Source of the DNA: Chloroflexota bacterium
GTDB taxonomy: Bacteria; Chloroflexota; Limnocylindria; Limnocylindrales; CSP1-4
Reading direction: 5' to 3'
DNA: 21,464 nt
Assembly: GCA_021812735.1 (NCBI GenBank)
Contig: JAKAMV010000058.1
Span: 1-21,464, forward strand
Shown: piece by piece, positions 1-9,798 of the stretch
Position numbering within the stretch: position 1 is the first letter of the stretch
Layout: each line of letters begins with the position of its first letter
Translations under genes and position numbers: made by a program
The notes under the pieces: model-generated
The model's database searches: none
The model's input: only the letters and a program-made list of their open reading frames with translations
What the model was told of the DNA's origin: nothing

Positions 1-48
1 AGACGGCCCGGGAATCGGATGGCCCGCCGGCCGGTGCCGACGCGAGAC

Positions 49-74
49 GGCCCGCCGGGACCCCCCGGCGGGCC
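49..74 (-). terminator. Stem-loop downstream of dnaK
   Basis: A perfect 11-bp inverted repeat (GGCCCGCCGGG at 49-59, CCCGGCGGGCC at 64-74) encloses a 4-nt loop and lies 24 bp beyond the dnaK stop. In the direction of dnaK transcription no U-run follows it, so it is not a textbook intrinsic terminator. It could end the operon by a U-less mechanism or protect the 3' end. Its position suggests that the heat-shock operon ends with dnaK. Nothing else is recognisable in 1-98. Confidence 0.5.
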
Positions 75-98
75 GCGAACTGTGCAGCGATGCGGAGG

Positions 99-2021
<1,923 letters not shown>

Positions 2022-2078
2022 TCGGGTCTCCTGGAAGCGTTGGGTGCGGGTTGGGCGTGGTTGCGGATGGGGCGGCGG

Positions 2079-2714
2079 CTAGTTGGGCCGGGTCGCCGGG
2101 GCGTCGCCGCCACCCTGGGCGACGGACACGAGCGCGGGCCGGATGACGCGGTCGCGGAGGCGGTAGCCGCGACGGAGCTCCTCAACGATGGCGCCGTCCG
2201 GCAGGCCCGTGCCGGGCACGCTGGCGATGGCCTCGTGCTCGCGCGGGTCGAAGGCGGTGCCCGGTGCCGCGTCCACCGCGCGGACGCCCTCGCTCTCGAG
2301 GAGGCCGCGCAGCTTGCGGTCGATGTTGGCGATGCCCTCCGCCCACGGGGAGTCGGCGAGGGCGTCCGGCCGGCTGTCGATGGCGCGGTCGAAGTCGTCC
2401 GCGAGGGCGAGGACCTTGGTGATCAGGTCCACGCCGGCGAGGCCGCGCTCCTGCTCGCGCTCCTTGACGGTGCGCTGCCGGAAGTTGGTGAACTCGGCGC
2501 GCTCGCGCTGGAGGGCGGCGAGGTACTCGTCGCGCTCGGCCGTCAGCTTGGCCAGCGCCTGGTCATGCTCAGCCTGGATCTGGGCGACGTTGGCGTCGCC
2601 CTCCGCGCGGAGCTTCTCCAGGGCGGCGGCGACGGCGGCCGGCGAGGTGTCCAGGGCGTCGATGCGCTCCTGGGCCCGCGGGCGGCGGATGGCGGGTCGG
2701 CGGGGTTCGGTCAT
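2079..2714 (-). CDS. grpE: Nucleotide exchange factor GrpE
   Basis: Homodimeric exchange factor that releases ADP from DnaK. The 211 residues comprise a long charged helical N-terminal half (about 25-95, Ala/Glu/Arg-rich with heptad character, including ALQRERAEFTNFRQR) and the C-terminal beta-wing. The wing carries the family pattern FDPREHEAIASVPGTGLPDG followed by RGYRLRDRVIRPALVSVA, the hallmark end of GrpE. The ATG lies 8 bp after the hrcA stop, and only a weak GAGAG precedes it, so translation is probably coupled to hrcA. It is the middle gene of hrcA-grpE-dnaK and shares the CIRCE-controlled promoter. Confidence 0.96.
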   Translation of the reverse strand: MTEPRRPAIRRPRAQERIDALDTSPAAVAAALEKLRAEGDANVAQIQAEHDQALAKLTAERDEYLAALQRERAEFTNFRQRTVKEREQERGLAGVDLITKVLALADDFDRAIDSRPDALADSPWAEGIANIDRKLRGLLESEGVRAVDAAPGTAFDPREHEAIASVPGTGLPDGAIVEELRRGYRLRDRVIRPALVSVAQGGGDAPATRPN

Positions 2715-2722
2715 CGGGACTC

Positions 2723-3784
2723 TCAGGCGTACAGGTGATCGACGAGCTCGTTCATGAGCCCGGAGACGAAGCGGACGGTGCCGATGGCCTGGGGGTAGGC
2801 CATCCGAGTGGGCCCCAGCACGCCGATGACGCCGACCGCGCGACCCGGCCGCCCGTATGGGGCGAGCACGAGCGACACGTCGGCCATCTCCTCGGCCGGG
2901 TTCTCGCTGCCGATGTAGATCCGGATGCTGCCGCTCCCGGCGACGCCCGCGATCAGCCGGGCGAGGTAGGCCCGGTCCTCGAGAGCGGCGAAGACGCGGC
3001 GGAGCTTGTCGCTCTGGGCGAACTCCGGGGCGGCCATCACGTTGAGCAGGCCATCGCTGAACAGCTCCTCGGTGGCGGCGGCGTCGAACTCCGCGAGGGA
3101 GCGCACCACGCGCTCGCCGATCCGGCGGGTCAGCGCGGCGGCCGGGTCATCGCCGGGGAGCGCCGCTAGGGCGGTCTGGGCCTGGTCCGCGGTTCGCCCC
3201 ACCAGGAGCTCGTTGAGGCGGGCGGCGACGACCGACAGCGCGTCCTGGTCAGTGGGCTCGTCCAGGCCGCACTGGACCTGGCGCAGGGAGCCCTCGCGCA
3301 GGACGAGGATCAGGCTGGCCACCCGGTCGCCGATGGCGACGAGGTCAAGGTGGCGCAAGTGTGCGGCGGCGGGCTTGGCCGGGGTGGCGAGGCCGGCCGC
3401 CCGGGTCAGCGTGGCGAGCGTGGTGGCGGCGAGGCGGAACCAGTGCTCGCTCGCGTACTCCACCTGGCCGAACTGGTGGCGGATCATCAGCTGCTCCACC
3501 GGCGGCAGCGGCACGCTGTCCACGATGGACTCGACGTAGAAGCGGTAGCCGTGCTCGGTGGGGACGCGGCCGGCGGACGTGTGGGGGTGGGTGAGCAGGC
3601 CCGCCGCCTCGAGATCGGCGAGGACAGCCCGCACGGTGGCGGAGGACACGCCGAGGCGGTAGCGCTCGACGAGCGCCGCGCTGCCCACGGGCTGGGCGCT
3701 GGTGACGTATTCCTCGATAACGGCCCGAAGGATCGCCTGGGAGCGAAGGTCCAGGGGGCCGCTGGTGCGCAGGCGTCGCGCCAT
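2723..3784 (-). CDS. hrcA: Heat-inducible transcription repressor HrcA
   Basis: Repressor of class I heat-shock genes; it binds CIRCE, and its folding depends on GroEL in characterised systems. The 353 residues have an N-terminal winged helix (LRSQAILRAVIEEYVTSAQP, then SSATVRAVLADLEAAGL) followed by HTSAGRVPTEHGYRFYV, the most diagnostic HrcA stretch. A GAF-like and dimerisation region follows, ending with IGVLGPTRMAYPQAIGTVRFVS. I chose the ATG at 3784, ten codons inside the longest frame, because AAGGAG sits 7 nt upstream. The longer frame would begin with a GTG inside the CIRCE operator, which is in the untranslated leader. It is first in the operon and therefore autoregulated. No groESL is visible here. 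Confidence 0.97.
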   Translation of the reverse strand: MARRLRTSGPLDLRSQAILRAVIEEYVTSAQPVGSAALVERYRLGVSSATVRAVLADLEAAGLLTHPHTSAGRVPTEHGYRFYVESIVDSVPLPPVEQLMIRHQFGQVEYASEHWFRLAATTLATLTRAAGLATPAKPAAAHLRHLDLVAIGDRVASLILVLREGSLRQVQCGLDEPTDQDALSVVAARLNELLVGRTADQAQTALAALPGDDPAAALTRRIGERVVRSLAEFDAAATEELFSDGLLNVMAAPEFAQSDKLRRVFAALEDRAYLARLIAGVAGSGSIRIYIGSENPAEEMADVSLVLAPYGRPGRAVGVIGVLGPTRMAYPQAIGTVRFVSGLMNELVDHLYA

Positions 3785-3803
3785 CCGGCTGCTCCTTGGG
3801 TAG

Positions 3804-3830
3804 TTAGCACTCACAGATCGAGAGTGCTAA
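3804..3830 (-). promoter_or_regulatory. CIRCE operator (HrcA binding site)
   Basis: Perfect match to the CIRCE consensus: TTAGCACTC (3804-3812), a 9-nt spacer, and GAGTGCTAA (3822-3830). It lies between the hrcA promoter and the hrcA Shine-Dalgarno, so HrcA bound here would block transcription of hrcA-grpE-dnaK. All 18 conserved bases are present. Confidence 0.98.
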
Positions 3831-3842
3831 CGACGTTGGGCC

Positions 3843-3872
3843 AGTCTAGCGCCGGGCCGTCCGGGGTGTCAA
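3843..3872 (-). promoter_or_regulatory. Promoter of hrcA-grpE-dnaK
   Basis: Read on the minus strand, a perfect -35 TTGACA (3867-3872) is followed by an 18-nt spacer and a -10 TAGACT (3843-3848; 4 of 6 matches to TATAAT). The CIRCE starts 12 nt downstream, so the transcription start should fall at or just before the operator. This is the expected layout for HrcA repression by a housekeeping sigma factor. Confidence 0.8.
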
Positions 3873-3900
3873 CGGGTCGCCCGGGCCGGGCGCTGAGCCG

Positions 3901-3936
3901 CCCGGATCGCCCGGATCGCCCGGATCGCCCGGATCG
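3901..3936. repeat. Four tandem copies of a 9-bp repeat
   Basis: CCCGGATCG occurs four times exactly and head to tail (3901, 3910, 3919, 3928). It occupies the space between the end of the Enzyme I gene (stop at 3947) and the -35 of the hrcA promoter (3872). Next to it (3878-3892) is a short inverted repeat, CGCCC-GGGCC-GGGCG. Function unknown: replication-slippage filler, part of a ptsI transcript end, or an upstream regulator site are all possible. Confidence 0.9.
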
Positions 3937-3946
3937 CGACCGAGGC

Positions 3947-5686
3947 TCAGCACGCGGCCGCCAGCCTCGCGAAGCGCGCGCGAACGGCGGCGGCCGACGG
4001 GTCGCTCAGGGCGGCTCGGCCCTCCGCCGCGAGCGCGCTGGCGTGGGCCCCGCGGATCGCCCGCCGGACGGCAGGCAGCGACGCCGCGCCCATGGACAGC
4101 TGGCGCACGCCCAGGCCGACCAGCGCCAGGGCCGCAACCGGGTCGCCGGCCATCTCGCCGCAAACCGAGAGCGCGGTCCCGGCCCGGTCCGCGCTCTCGA
4201 CGGCCATCGCGATCAGCCGCAGCACCGCCGGGTGCAGCGCGTCGCGGTACCGCTCCAGCGACGGATTGCCGCGGTCCACCGCGAGCGTGTACTGGGTCAG
4301 GTCGTTGGTGCCCAGGCTCGCGAAGGCGATCGAGCCGAAGTAGGCGTCCGCCGCGAGGATCGCCGACGGGATCTCCAGCATGACGCCCAGCTCAACCGGC
4401 CCGTGCGCAACCCCATCGAGGGCGAGCCCCTCGAGCGCCTGGCGATCGAGGTCCAGCAGCAGCGCGGCGTCACCCGCGTCCGCCACCATCGGGGCCATCA
4501 CCTTCACGCGGCCGGACAAGGCTGCGCGGTGGCAGGCCCGCAGCTGCGTCAGGAACAGGTCCGGGCGGTCCAGCGCGAGCCGCAGTGCGCGCACCCCGAG
4601 GAACGGGTTGTCCTCGTGGGGCATTGGCAGGTACGGGATCGGCTTGTCGCCGCCGATGTCCAGCAGGCGGATCGTGACCGGATCGCCCCCGAACGCCGAA
4701 ACCGCCTCGGCGTAGGCGGCGGCCTGCTCCGATTCGGTGGGCGGCGCCGCCCGCTCGAGGAACAGGAACTCCGTGCGGAACAGGCCGACGCCCCGGGCGC
4801 CGAGCGCGCGGGCCGGCGCCGCCTCCGCCGGCGTGCCGATGTTCGCGAGCAGCGTGACCTCCACCCCGTCGCGCGTGGCCGCGGACAGCGACGCCTCCTC
4901 CAGGTCGTGGGAGCGGGCCTCGGCCAGCCGGGAGGCCCGCCCGTCGAGGTCGGCGGCCGTGGCCCCGGAAGGGTCGAGCACCACCTCGCCGGTTGACCCG
5001 TCCAGGGCGAGCTCGGCAGCCGGGCTCTCGCCACCCGGCCCGGCGAGCGCCGCCAGCAGGCCCGGGACGCCGACGACCGCCGGGATCCCGTAGGCGCGAG
5101 CCAGGATGGCCGCGTGCGCGGTGGGCGAGCCCGCCTCGAGCGCGATGCCCAGCATGTGCTCCCTGGGCAGCGTGGCCGTGAGCGATGGCGACAGGTCCTC
5201 TGCCGCCACGATCGCCCGCCCCGGCAGGAGGTCCGCCTCCTCGGGGATGCCGGCCAGGACGCGCGCGATCCGCTCCGCGACGTCCACCACGTCCGGCGCC
5301 CGGGCCGCCAGGAGCTCGTCGTCGAGGGCAGCCAGGCCCGCGGCGGCGTCGGCACCGGCCGCGACGATGGCGGCAATGCCGTCCTCGCCGCGCTCGTGGA
5401 TGCGAGCGACCGCCGTCTCGATCAGGGCCGGGTCCCAGGCGAGCGTGGCGTGCGCCATGAAGATCGCCGCCTCGTCGGCGTGACCGGCCGCCTCGACCTG
5501 CTCGGAGAGCGCCATGAGCGCGTCGGCCGCAGCGTTGGAGGCGTCCCGGAGGCGTTGTTCCTCGGCCGGCGCGTCGCCAGCCGCGATCCGGCCCCCGACC
5601 GGGCGGTCCCGGCGGACGTGCGCCCACGGGCCGCGGGCGACCCCCGGTGCCGCCGCCACGCCTGCGAGCCGACGCTCCCCGGTCAT
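3947..5686 (-). CDS. ptsI: PTS Enzyme I (phosphoenolpyruvate-protein phosphotransferase)
   Basis: Transfers the phosphoryl group of phosphoenolpyruvate to its own histidine and then normally to HPr. The 579 residues match Enzyme I length (about 575). The HPr-binding and phosphohistidine region has GSPTAHAAILAR with the acceptor His191. The PEP-binding barrel shows GVGLFRTEFLFLER (Arg304), LLDIGGDKPIPY, LGVMLEIPSA (Glu438), LGTNDLTQYTLAVDR (Asn461, Asp462) and VCGEMAGD with the acid-base Cys509. All key residues appear intact. I chose the ATG at 5686 because GGGAGG lies 6 nt upstream and an N-terminal MTGERRLAGVAAAPGVARG fits the family. It has no N-terminal GAF domain, so it is not PtsP-like. 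There is no HPr or Enzyme II gene in view. It lies 89 bp after hemW and is probably last in the lepA transcription unit. Confidence 0.93.
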   Translation of the reverse strand: MTGERRLAGVAAAPGVARGPWAHVRRDRPVGGRIAAGDAPAEEQRLRDASNAAADALMALSEQVEAAGHADEAAIFMAHATLAWDPALIETAVARIHERGEDGIAAIVAAGADAAAGLAALDDELLAARAPDVVDVAERIARVLAGIPEEADLLPGRAIVAAEDLSPSLTATLPREHMLGIALEAGSPTAHAAILARAYGIPAVVGVPGLLAALAGPGGESPAAELALDGSTGEVVLDPSGATAADLDGRASRLAEARSHDLEEASLSAATRDGVEVTLLANIGTPAEAAPARALGARGVGLFRTEFLFLERAAPPTESEQAAAYAEAVSAFGGDPVTIRLLDIGGDKPIPYLPMPHEDNPFLGVRALRLALDRPDLFLTQLRACHRAALSGRVKVMAPMVADAGDAALLLDLDRQALEGLALDGVAHGPVELGVMLEIPSAILAADAYFGSIAFASLGTNDLTQYTLAVDRGNPSLERYRDALHPAVLRLIAMAVESADRAGTALSVCGEMAGDPVAALALVGLGVRQLSMGAASLPAVRRAIRGAHASALAAEGRAALSDPSAAAVRARFARLAAAC

Positions 5687-5775
5687 CCCCAGCCTCCCGT
5701 GCCTTGGCCCGGGCCAGGCGCCCGCACCTCGCGCCATTGTCGGCCATCGGGCCGCCGGGGGGGTCCCCTGATCGG

Positions 5776-7059
5776 CTACACCAGCCGGGCGAACAGCTCG
5801 TTGGACAGCAGGCGGCCGTCGGTGGTGAGCCGGACGCGCGCCTCCCCGTCCTCGCTGACGAACCGCGTCAGCAGGCCCGCGCCCAGCGCCCAGTCGAGAT
5901 GCGGGGCGAGCCGCGAGCCGGGCGCCATCGCCGCCGCGACCGGCAGGCCCGTGTCGAGCCGCAGGGCCAGGATCGCGGTCTCGGCCGCAGCCGCGGCAGC
6001 GTCCACGGGCTCCTCCCCGCCGGGCGGCAGCGTGGGCGCCGCCGCCAGCGCCGCCAGGTACGGCTCCAGGCGCGCCGCGTTCCAGCGCCGGACCGCCCCG
6101 TCGAACGCGTGCGCCCCTGGGCCGACCGCCTCGTGCGGAAGCCGCCGCCAGTACGCGAGGTTGTGCCGGCTCTCGCGGCCGGGTCGGGCCCAGTTCGAGA
6201 TCTCGTAGCCGCGGAAACCGGCTGCCCCGAGGCGTTCCACGGCCGTCCGGTACTGGTCCGCGGCCCGGTCCTCGTCCTGCTCCACGACGGCCGCCGCCCG
6301 CCACCGGCGCGCCCCCGCCCGCGTCGGCAGGTGATCGCCCAGCGGTCCGGTCAGACCCTCCGCGTCGGGATCGTCGAGGGTGAGCGCGTAGGCCGAGACG
6401 TGGTCCACGCCGAGCGCCACCGCGGCGTCGAGGGTCTCCGCCCAGCCGTCGGGCGTCTGGCCAGGCACGTCGTACAGGAGATCCACCGAGACGTTCGCGA
6501 TGCCCCCGGCGCGCGCCTCCGCGACGGCCGCGGCCACGTCCGCCGGTGCGTGCCGCCGCCCGAGCCGCCGCAGCAGTTTCGCGTCCATCGCCTGCGCGCC
6601 CAGCGAGAGCCGGGTCACGCCCGCCCGCGCGAACGCCGCGGCATCGCCTCGCTCGTCAGGCCCGGGGTTCGCCTCCAGCGTCACCTCCGCCCCGTCCGCG
6701 AGGCCGAACCGGGCGCCCGCGATCCCCAGCAGCCGCGCCACGTCGTCGGGTGCCAGCAGCGACGGGGTGCCGCCGCCGAGGTAGACGGACGCCAGCGCGG
6801 GCCGACCTCCCGACGACGGCCCGCCGAACAGCGCGTCGAGCGTGTCGGCGCGGAGGCGAAGCTCCGTTGCCAGCGCCTCGACGAAGGCCGCGATCCGCGA
6901 CGACGCCCCGCGTGCGCCGGCGCCTGCCACCACGACGAAGTCGCAGTACGGGCACAGCGAGACGCAGAACGGGACGTGCAGGTAGAGCGCGACCGGCGGC
7001 CGTCGGTCGGCCAGCCGAGGCGCGACCGGCGGCCGTGGGTCGGCGGCGCCTGGGCTCAC
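5776..7059 (-). CDS. hemW: HemW, radical SAM haem chaperone (HemN-like)
   Basis: Radical SAM family protein, long annotated as oxygen-independent coproporphyrinogen III oxidase. HemW members are now known to bind and deliver haem. The 427 residues carry the FeS motif C-x3-C-x2-C as FCVSLCPYCDF (Cys32, Cys36, Cys39), the SAM-binding VYLGGGTPS, SVDLLYDVPGQT, YEISNWARPG and HNLAYWR, and a HemW C-terminal domain. YCDF together with the HNLAYW region favours HemW over true HemN. The start is a GTG that overlaps the preceding gene's stop (GTGA, 7056-7059). A GAGGAGG sits only one base before it, so initiation is probably by coupling. The roughly 20-residue leader contains an 11-residue duplication (see the repeat at 6987-7043). 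Confidence 0.92.
   Translation of the reverse strand: MSPGAADPRPPVAPRLADRRPPVALYLHVPFCVSLCPYCDFVVVAGAGARGASSRIAAFVEALATELRLRADTLDALFGGPSSGGRPALASVYLGGGTPSLLAPDDVARLLGIAGARFGLADGAEVTLEANPGPDERGDAAAFARAGVTRLSLGAQAMDAKLLRRLGRRHAPADVAAAVAEARAGGIANVSVDLLYDVPGQTPDGWAETLDAAVALGVDHVSAYALTLDDPDAEGLTGPLGDHLPTRAGARRWRAAAVVEQDEDRAADQYRTAVERLGAAGFRGYEISNWARPGRESRHNLAYWRRLPHEAVGPGAHAFDGAVRRWNAARLEPYLAALAAAPTLPPGGEEPVDAAAAAAETAILALRLDTGLPVAAAMAPGSRLAPHLDWALGAGLLTRFVSEDGEARVRLTTDGRLLSNELFARLV
6987..7043. repeat. 33-bp-spaced direct duplication in the hemW leader
   Basis: A 24-bp segment at 6987-7010 recurs at 7020-7043 with one mismatch, offset exactly 33 bp (11 codons). In the protein this gives DPRPPVAPRLA followed by DRRPPVALYLH. 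The second copy runs into the first strand of the radical SAM barrel, so the first copy looks like an in-frame tandem duplication that lengthened the N-terminus. Confidence 0.85.
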
Positions 7060-7853
7060 GCCTCCTCGTCGCCCTCGTCGAGGGCCTTCCAGCCCTCCGG
7101 CGGCGCGGCGCGACCGACGACCTCCTCCTCCTCTGCCCCCCTCGGCGCCGGGATGCCGCCCGGGTGCCCAGTGGTGAGGAAGAACGCGAGGCGCGTGATG
7201 GCATGGCCCAGGAACGCCGCCCCGATGCCGCCGGTCACCCCGGTCAGCCAGCCGCCGATCAGGCCGATCGCGAGCATGACCAGCAGCATCGCCTTGGGCC
7301 GGCCCGGCGCGCCGGTCCGCGTGGCCAGCGCGTACAGCAGGGCCTGCGCCAGGTTGGCGAGGTTCGGGTCCACGCCGATCGCGATCGCCATGCCGAACAC
7401 GATGCCGCGGAACACGGCCTCGTCCACGAACGCGGTGGCGACGGCGTTGAGCACGGCACCGGGGTACGAGCGGATAACCGGCAGCCGCACGTGCCGGTAC
7501 CGCCAGTAGGCCAGCCCCACCGCCGCGAGCGTTCCGCCGACGCCATAGGTGAGGCCAAGGATGAGCACGCCCAGCCGGTCGCCGAGCGAGAGGTAGAGGC
7601 CCGCGCCCGGCGAGGGGTGCAGGACGAGCACGGCCAGGACCCCCGCCAGGCCCAGGAGGTACCACGCGAGCCGGCGGAGCAGCGAGGGCGGGTTGCCCCA
7701 GCGATCGGCGTCGTCGTACTCCGCCGCGGAGAACCGCTCGGCGTCGAAGCGGTGGATCAGCAGGAAGAGCGTGATGCCGAGCGCCATCAGGACGCGGAGG
7801 AGGTCGGGGATCGCGTCGATCCCCGGCAGGCCGGACGTGTCGATCGTCGGCAT
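7056..7853 (-). CDS. CPBP/Abi-like integral membrane protein, degenerate motifs
   Basis: A 265-residue membrane protein with hydrophobic segments near 15-33, 62-79, 92-116, 133-160, 187-207 and 209-228, and a hydrophilic acidic tail (238-265). The segment AFVDEAVFRGIVFG (141-154) resembles motif 1 of CPBP intramembrane proteases (EExxxR), read here as Asp144-Glu145-x3-Arg149. LGHAITR (His217) could be motif 3 (HxxxN, with Arg in place of Asn). The motif 2 histidine (FxxxH) is not found in the expected ALLYALA segment. It may be a non-catalytic or divergent CPBP relative; function unknown. The ATG has AGGAG 8 nt upstream. It lies 45 bp after lepA and overlaps hemW by 4 bp, so it is co-transcribed with conserved translation and haem genes. 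Confidence 0.75.
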   Translation of the reverse strand: MPTIDTSGLPGIDAIPDLLRVLMALGITLFLLIHRFDAERFSAAEYDDADRWGNPPSLLRRLAWYLLGLAGVLAVLVLHPSPGAGLYLSLGDRLGVLILGLTYGVGGTLAAVGLAYWRYRHVRLPVIRSYPGAVLNAVATAFVDEAVFRGIVFGMAIAIGVDPNLANLAQALLYALATRTGAPGRPKAMLLVMLAIGLIGGWLTGVTGGIGAAFLGHAITRLAFFLTTGHPGGIPAPRGAEEEEVVGRAAPPEGWKALDEGDEEA

Positions 7854-7898
7854 CAGCGCTGCTCCTGCGGCGGGCGGAACGGCAGGCGGGGCGGCGGG

Positions 7899-9710
7899 TC
7901 AGTCCTCGTCCATGCGCAGGATCGCGAGGAAGGCCTCCTGCGGGATCTCGACGGAGCCGACGCGCTTCATCCGCTGCTTGCCCTCCTTCTGTTTCTCGAG
8001 CAGCTTGCGCTTCCGGGTGATGTCGCCACCGTAACACTTCGCGAGCACGTTCTTGCGCATCGCGGCGAGGGTCTCGCGCGCCACGACGTGGCTGCCGATG
8101 GCCGCCTGGATGGGCACCTCGAACATCTGGCGCGGGATCAGCTTGCGCAGCTGGGTCGTCAGGGCTCGGCCGGTGGTCTGGGCGCGGTCGCGGTGGACGA
8201 TGAGGCTGAGGGCGTCCACCGGCTCGCCGTTGACGAGGACGTCGAGCTTGACCAGGTTCGCAGCGCGGTAGCCGGCCTCCTCGTACTCCATCGAGGCGTA
8301 GCCCTGCGTCCGAGTCTTGAGCTGGTCGTAGTAGTCCACGATGAGCTCGGCGAGCGGCAGCTCGAAGTGCATGTGCACGCGCTGCGGGTCCAGGTACTCC
8401 ATCGTGAGGAACGTGCCGCGCCGATTGGTGGTGAGCTCCATCAGGGAGCCGATGTAGCGGTCCGGGGTGACGATGCCGAGGTTGACCCACGGCTCCTCGA
8501 TGGACTCGATCTCGCCCACGTCGGGGAACCGCGCCGGGTTGTCCACCACCACCTGGCCTCGGCTGGCGGTCAGGTTCACGTGGTACTCCACCGAGGGCGC
8601 CGAGGCGATGAGGTCGAGGTCGAACTCGCGCTCCAGGCGCTCCTGGACGATCTCCATGTGGAGCAGCCCCAGGAACCCGCAGCGGAAGCCGAAGCCGAGG
8701 GCGACCGACGATTCGGGCTCGAACGTGAACGACGCGTCGTTGAGGTGCAGCTTCTCCAGCGCGTCGCGCAGCAGCGGGTAGTCCGGGCCGGCCACGGGAT
8801 AGAGGCCCGCGAACACGAGGCTCTTGGCGGCCTGGTAGCCGGGGAACGGCTCGGCCGCGGGCCGCGCGACCGTCGTCACCGTGTCGCCGACCTGCGCCTC
8901 GCGCACGTTCTTGAGGCCGGTCGCCACGTACCCCACCTCGCCCGCCGCGAGCTGCTTGACCGGGACCAGCTGAGGCCGGAACACGCCCAGCTCGAGCAGC
9001 TCCGTCTCGGCCCCGCTCGCCATGAGGCGGATCACGTCGTGCTCGTGGAGCGTGCCCTCCTCGAGCCGGATGTAGCAGACGACGCCCTTGTACGGGTCGT
9101 AGTGGCTGTCGAAGACGAGCGCGCGCAGCGGCGCGTCGGCGGCGCCCTTCGGCGGCGGGATGCGCGCGACGATCGCCTCGAGGATCTCCGGCACGCCGGT
9201 GCCCTCCTTCGCGCTCGCGAGGATCACCTCCTCGCGCGGGATCGCCAGGACGCTCTCCAGCTCCTCCATCACGACGTCGGGCTGGGCGGACGGGAGGTCG
9301 ATCTTGTTGAGCACCGGGATGATCGTGAGGCCCTCGCGCAGCGCGAGGTGGACGTTGGCGAGGGTCTGCGCCTCGATGCCCTGCGCGGCGTCCACGACCA
9401 GGATCGCGCCCTCGCACGCCTGGAGGCTACGGCTGACCTCGTAGCTGAAGTCCACGTGGCCCGGCGTGTCGATCAGGTTGAGCGCGTAGGCCAGGCCGTC
9501 GGCGGCCGTGTACTCCAGCCGGACGGCGCGCGCCTTGATCGTGATCCCCTTCTCCTTCTCCAGGTCCATGGAGTCGAGGACCTGGCTGGTCATCTGGCGC
9601 GCCTCGATTGTGTGCGTCAGCTCGAGCAGGCGGTCGGACAGCGTCGTCTTCCCGTGGTCGATGTGGGCGATGATGCTGAAGTTGCGCACGCGCGACTGGG
9701 GGATGGTCAC
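7899..9710 (-). CDS. lepA: Elongation factor 4 (LepA) GTPase
   Basis: Ribosome-associated translational GTPase implicated in back-translocation or in initiation/assembly. The 603 residues compare with about 599 in E. coli. The G domain has [10 protein letters not shown] (G1), KEKGITIKA (G2 region), [10 protein letters not shown] (G3) and LNKIDLPSA (G4). EF-4-specific regions include [19 protein letters not shown] and the C-terminal [20 protein letters not shown]. The start is a GTG, giving [20 protein letters not shown], which aligns with the usual LepA N-terminus. No Shine-Dalgarno is seen. A TACACT hexamer (9719-9724) 8 nt upstream could be the -10 of a leaderless transcript, but no convincing -35 accompanies it. 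It is first of lepA-CPBP-hemW-ptsI and divergent from carbonic anhydrase. Confidence 0.98.
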   Translation of the reverse strand: MTIPQSRVRNFSIIAHIDHGKTTLSDRLLELTHTIEARQMTSQVLDSMDLEKEKGITIKARAVRLEYTAADGLAYALNLIDTPGHVDFSYEVSRSLQACEGAILVVDAAQGIEAQTLANVHLALREGLTIIPVLNKIDLPSAQPDVVMEELESVLAIPREEVILASAKEGTGVPEILEAIVARIPPPKGAADAPLRALVFDSHYDPYKGVVCYIRLEEGTLHEHDVIRLMASGAETELLELGVFRPQLVPVKQLAAGEVGYVATGLKNVREAQVGDTVTTVARPAAEPFPGYQAAKSLVFAGLYPVAGPDYPLLRDALEKLHLNDASFTFEPESSVALGFGFRCGFLGLLHMEIVQERLEREFDLDLIASAPSVEYHVNLTASRGQVVVDNPARFPDVGEIESIEEPWVNLGIVTPDRYIGSLMELTTNRRGTFLTMEYLDPQRVHMHFELPLAELIVDYYDQLKTRTQGYASMEYEEAGYRAANLVKLDVLVNGEPVDALSLIVHRDRAQTTGRALTTQLRKLIPRQMFEVPIQAAIGSHVVARETLAAMRKNVLAKCYGGDITRKRKLLEKQKEGKQRMKRVGSVEIPQEAFLAILRMDED

Positions 9711-9764
9711 GAGGCGGGAGTGTAGCCCCCGGGGCGTTCACCCCGTCGCTCGCGCCAGGGCCGC

Positions 9765-9792
9765 TTGCCAGCCCGGCGGCGCCCGATAGCAT
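9765..9792 (+). promoter_or_regulatory. Possible leaderless promoter of the carbonic anhydrase gene
   Basis: TTGCCA (9765-9770; 5 of 6 to TTGACA), a 16-nt spacer and TAGCAT (9787-9792; 4 of 6 to TATAAT) end only 6 nt before the ATG at 9799. If used, transcription would start at or within a base or two of the start codon. No Shine-Dalgarno precedes that ATG, which is consistent with a leaderless mRNA. Confidence 0.45.
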
Positions 9793-9798
9793 CAGCGC

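Noticed and set aside
6546..9725. 1059-codon plus-strand open frame opposite hemW, CPBP and lepA
   Set aside because: Spans three real minus-strand genes and their junctions; Arg/Ala/His-rich composition without motifs. Antisense shadow.
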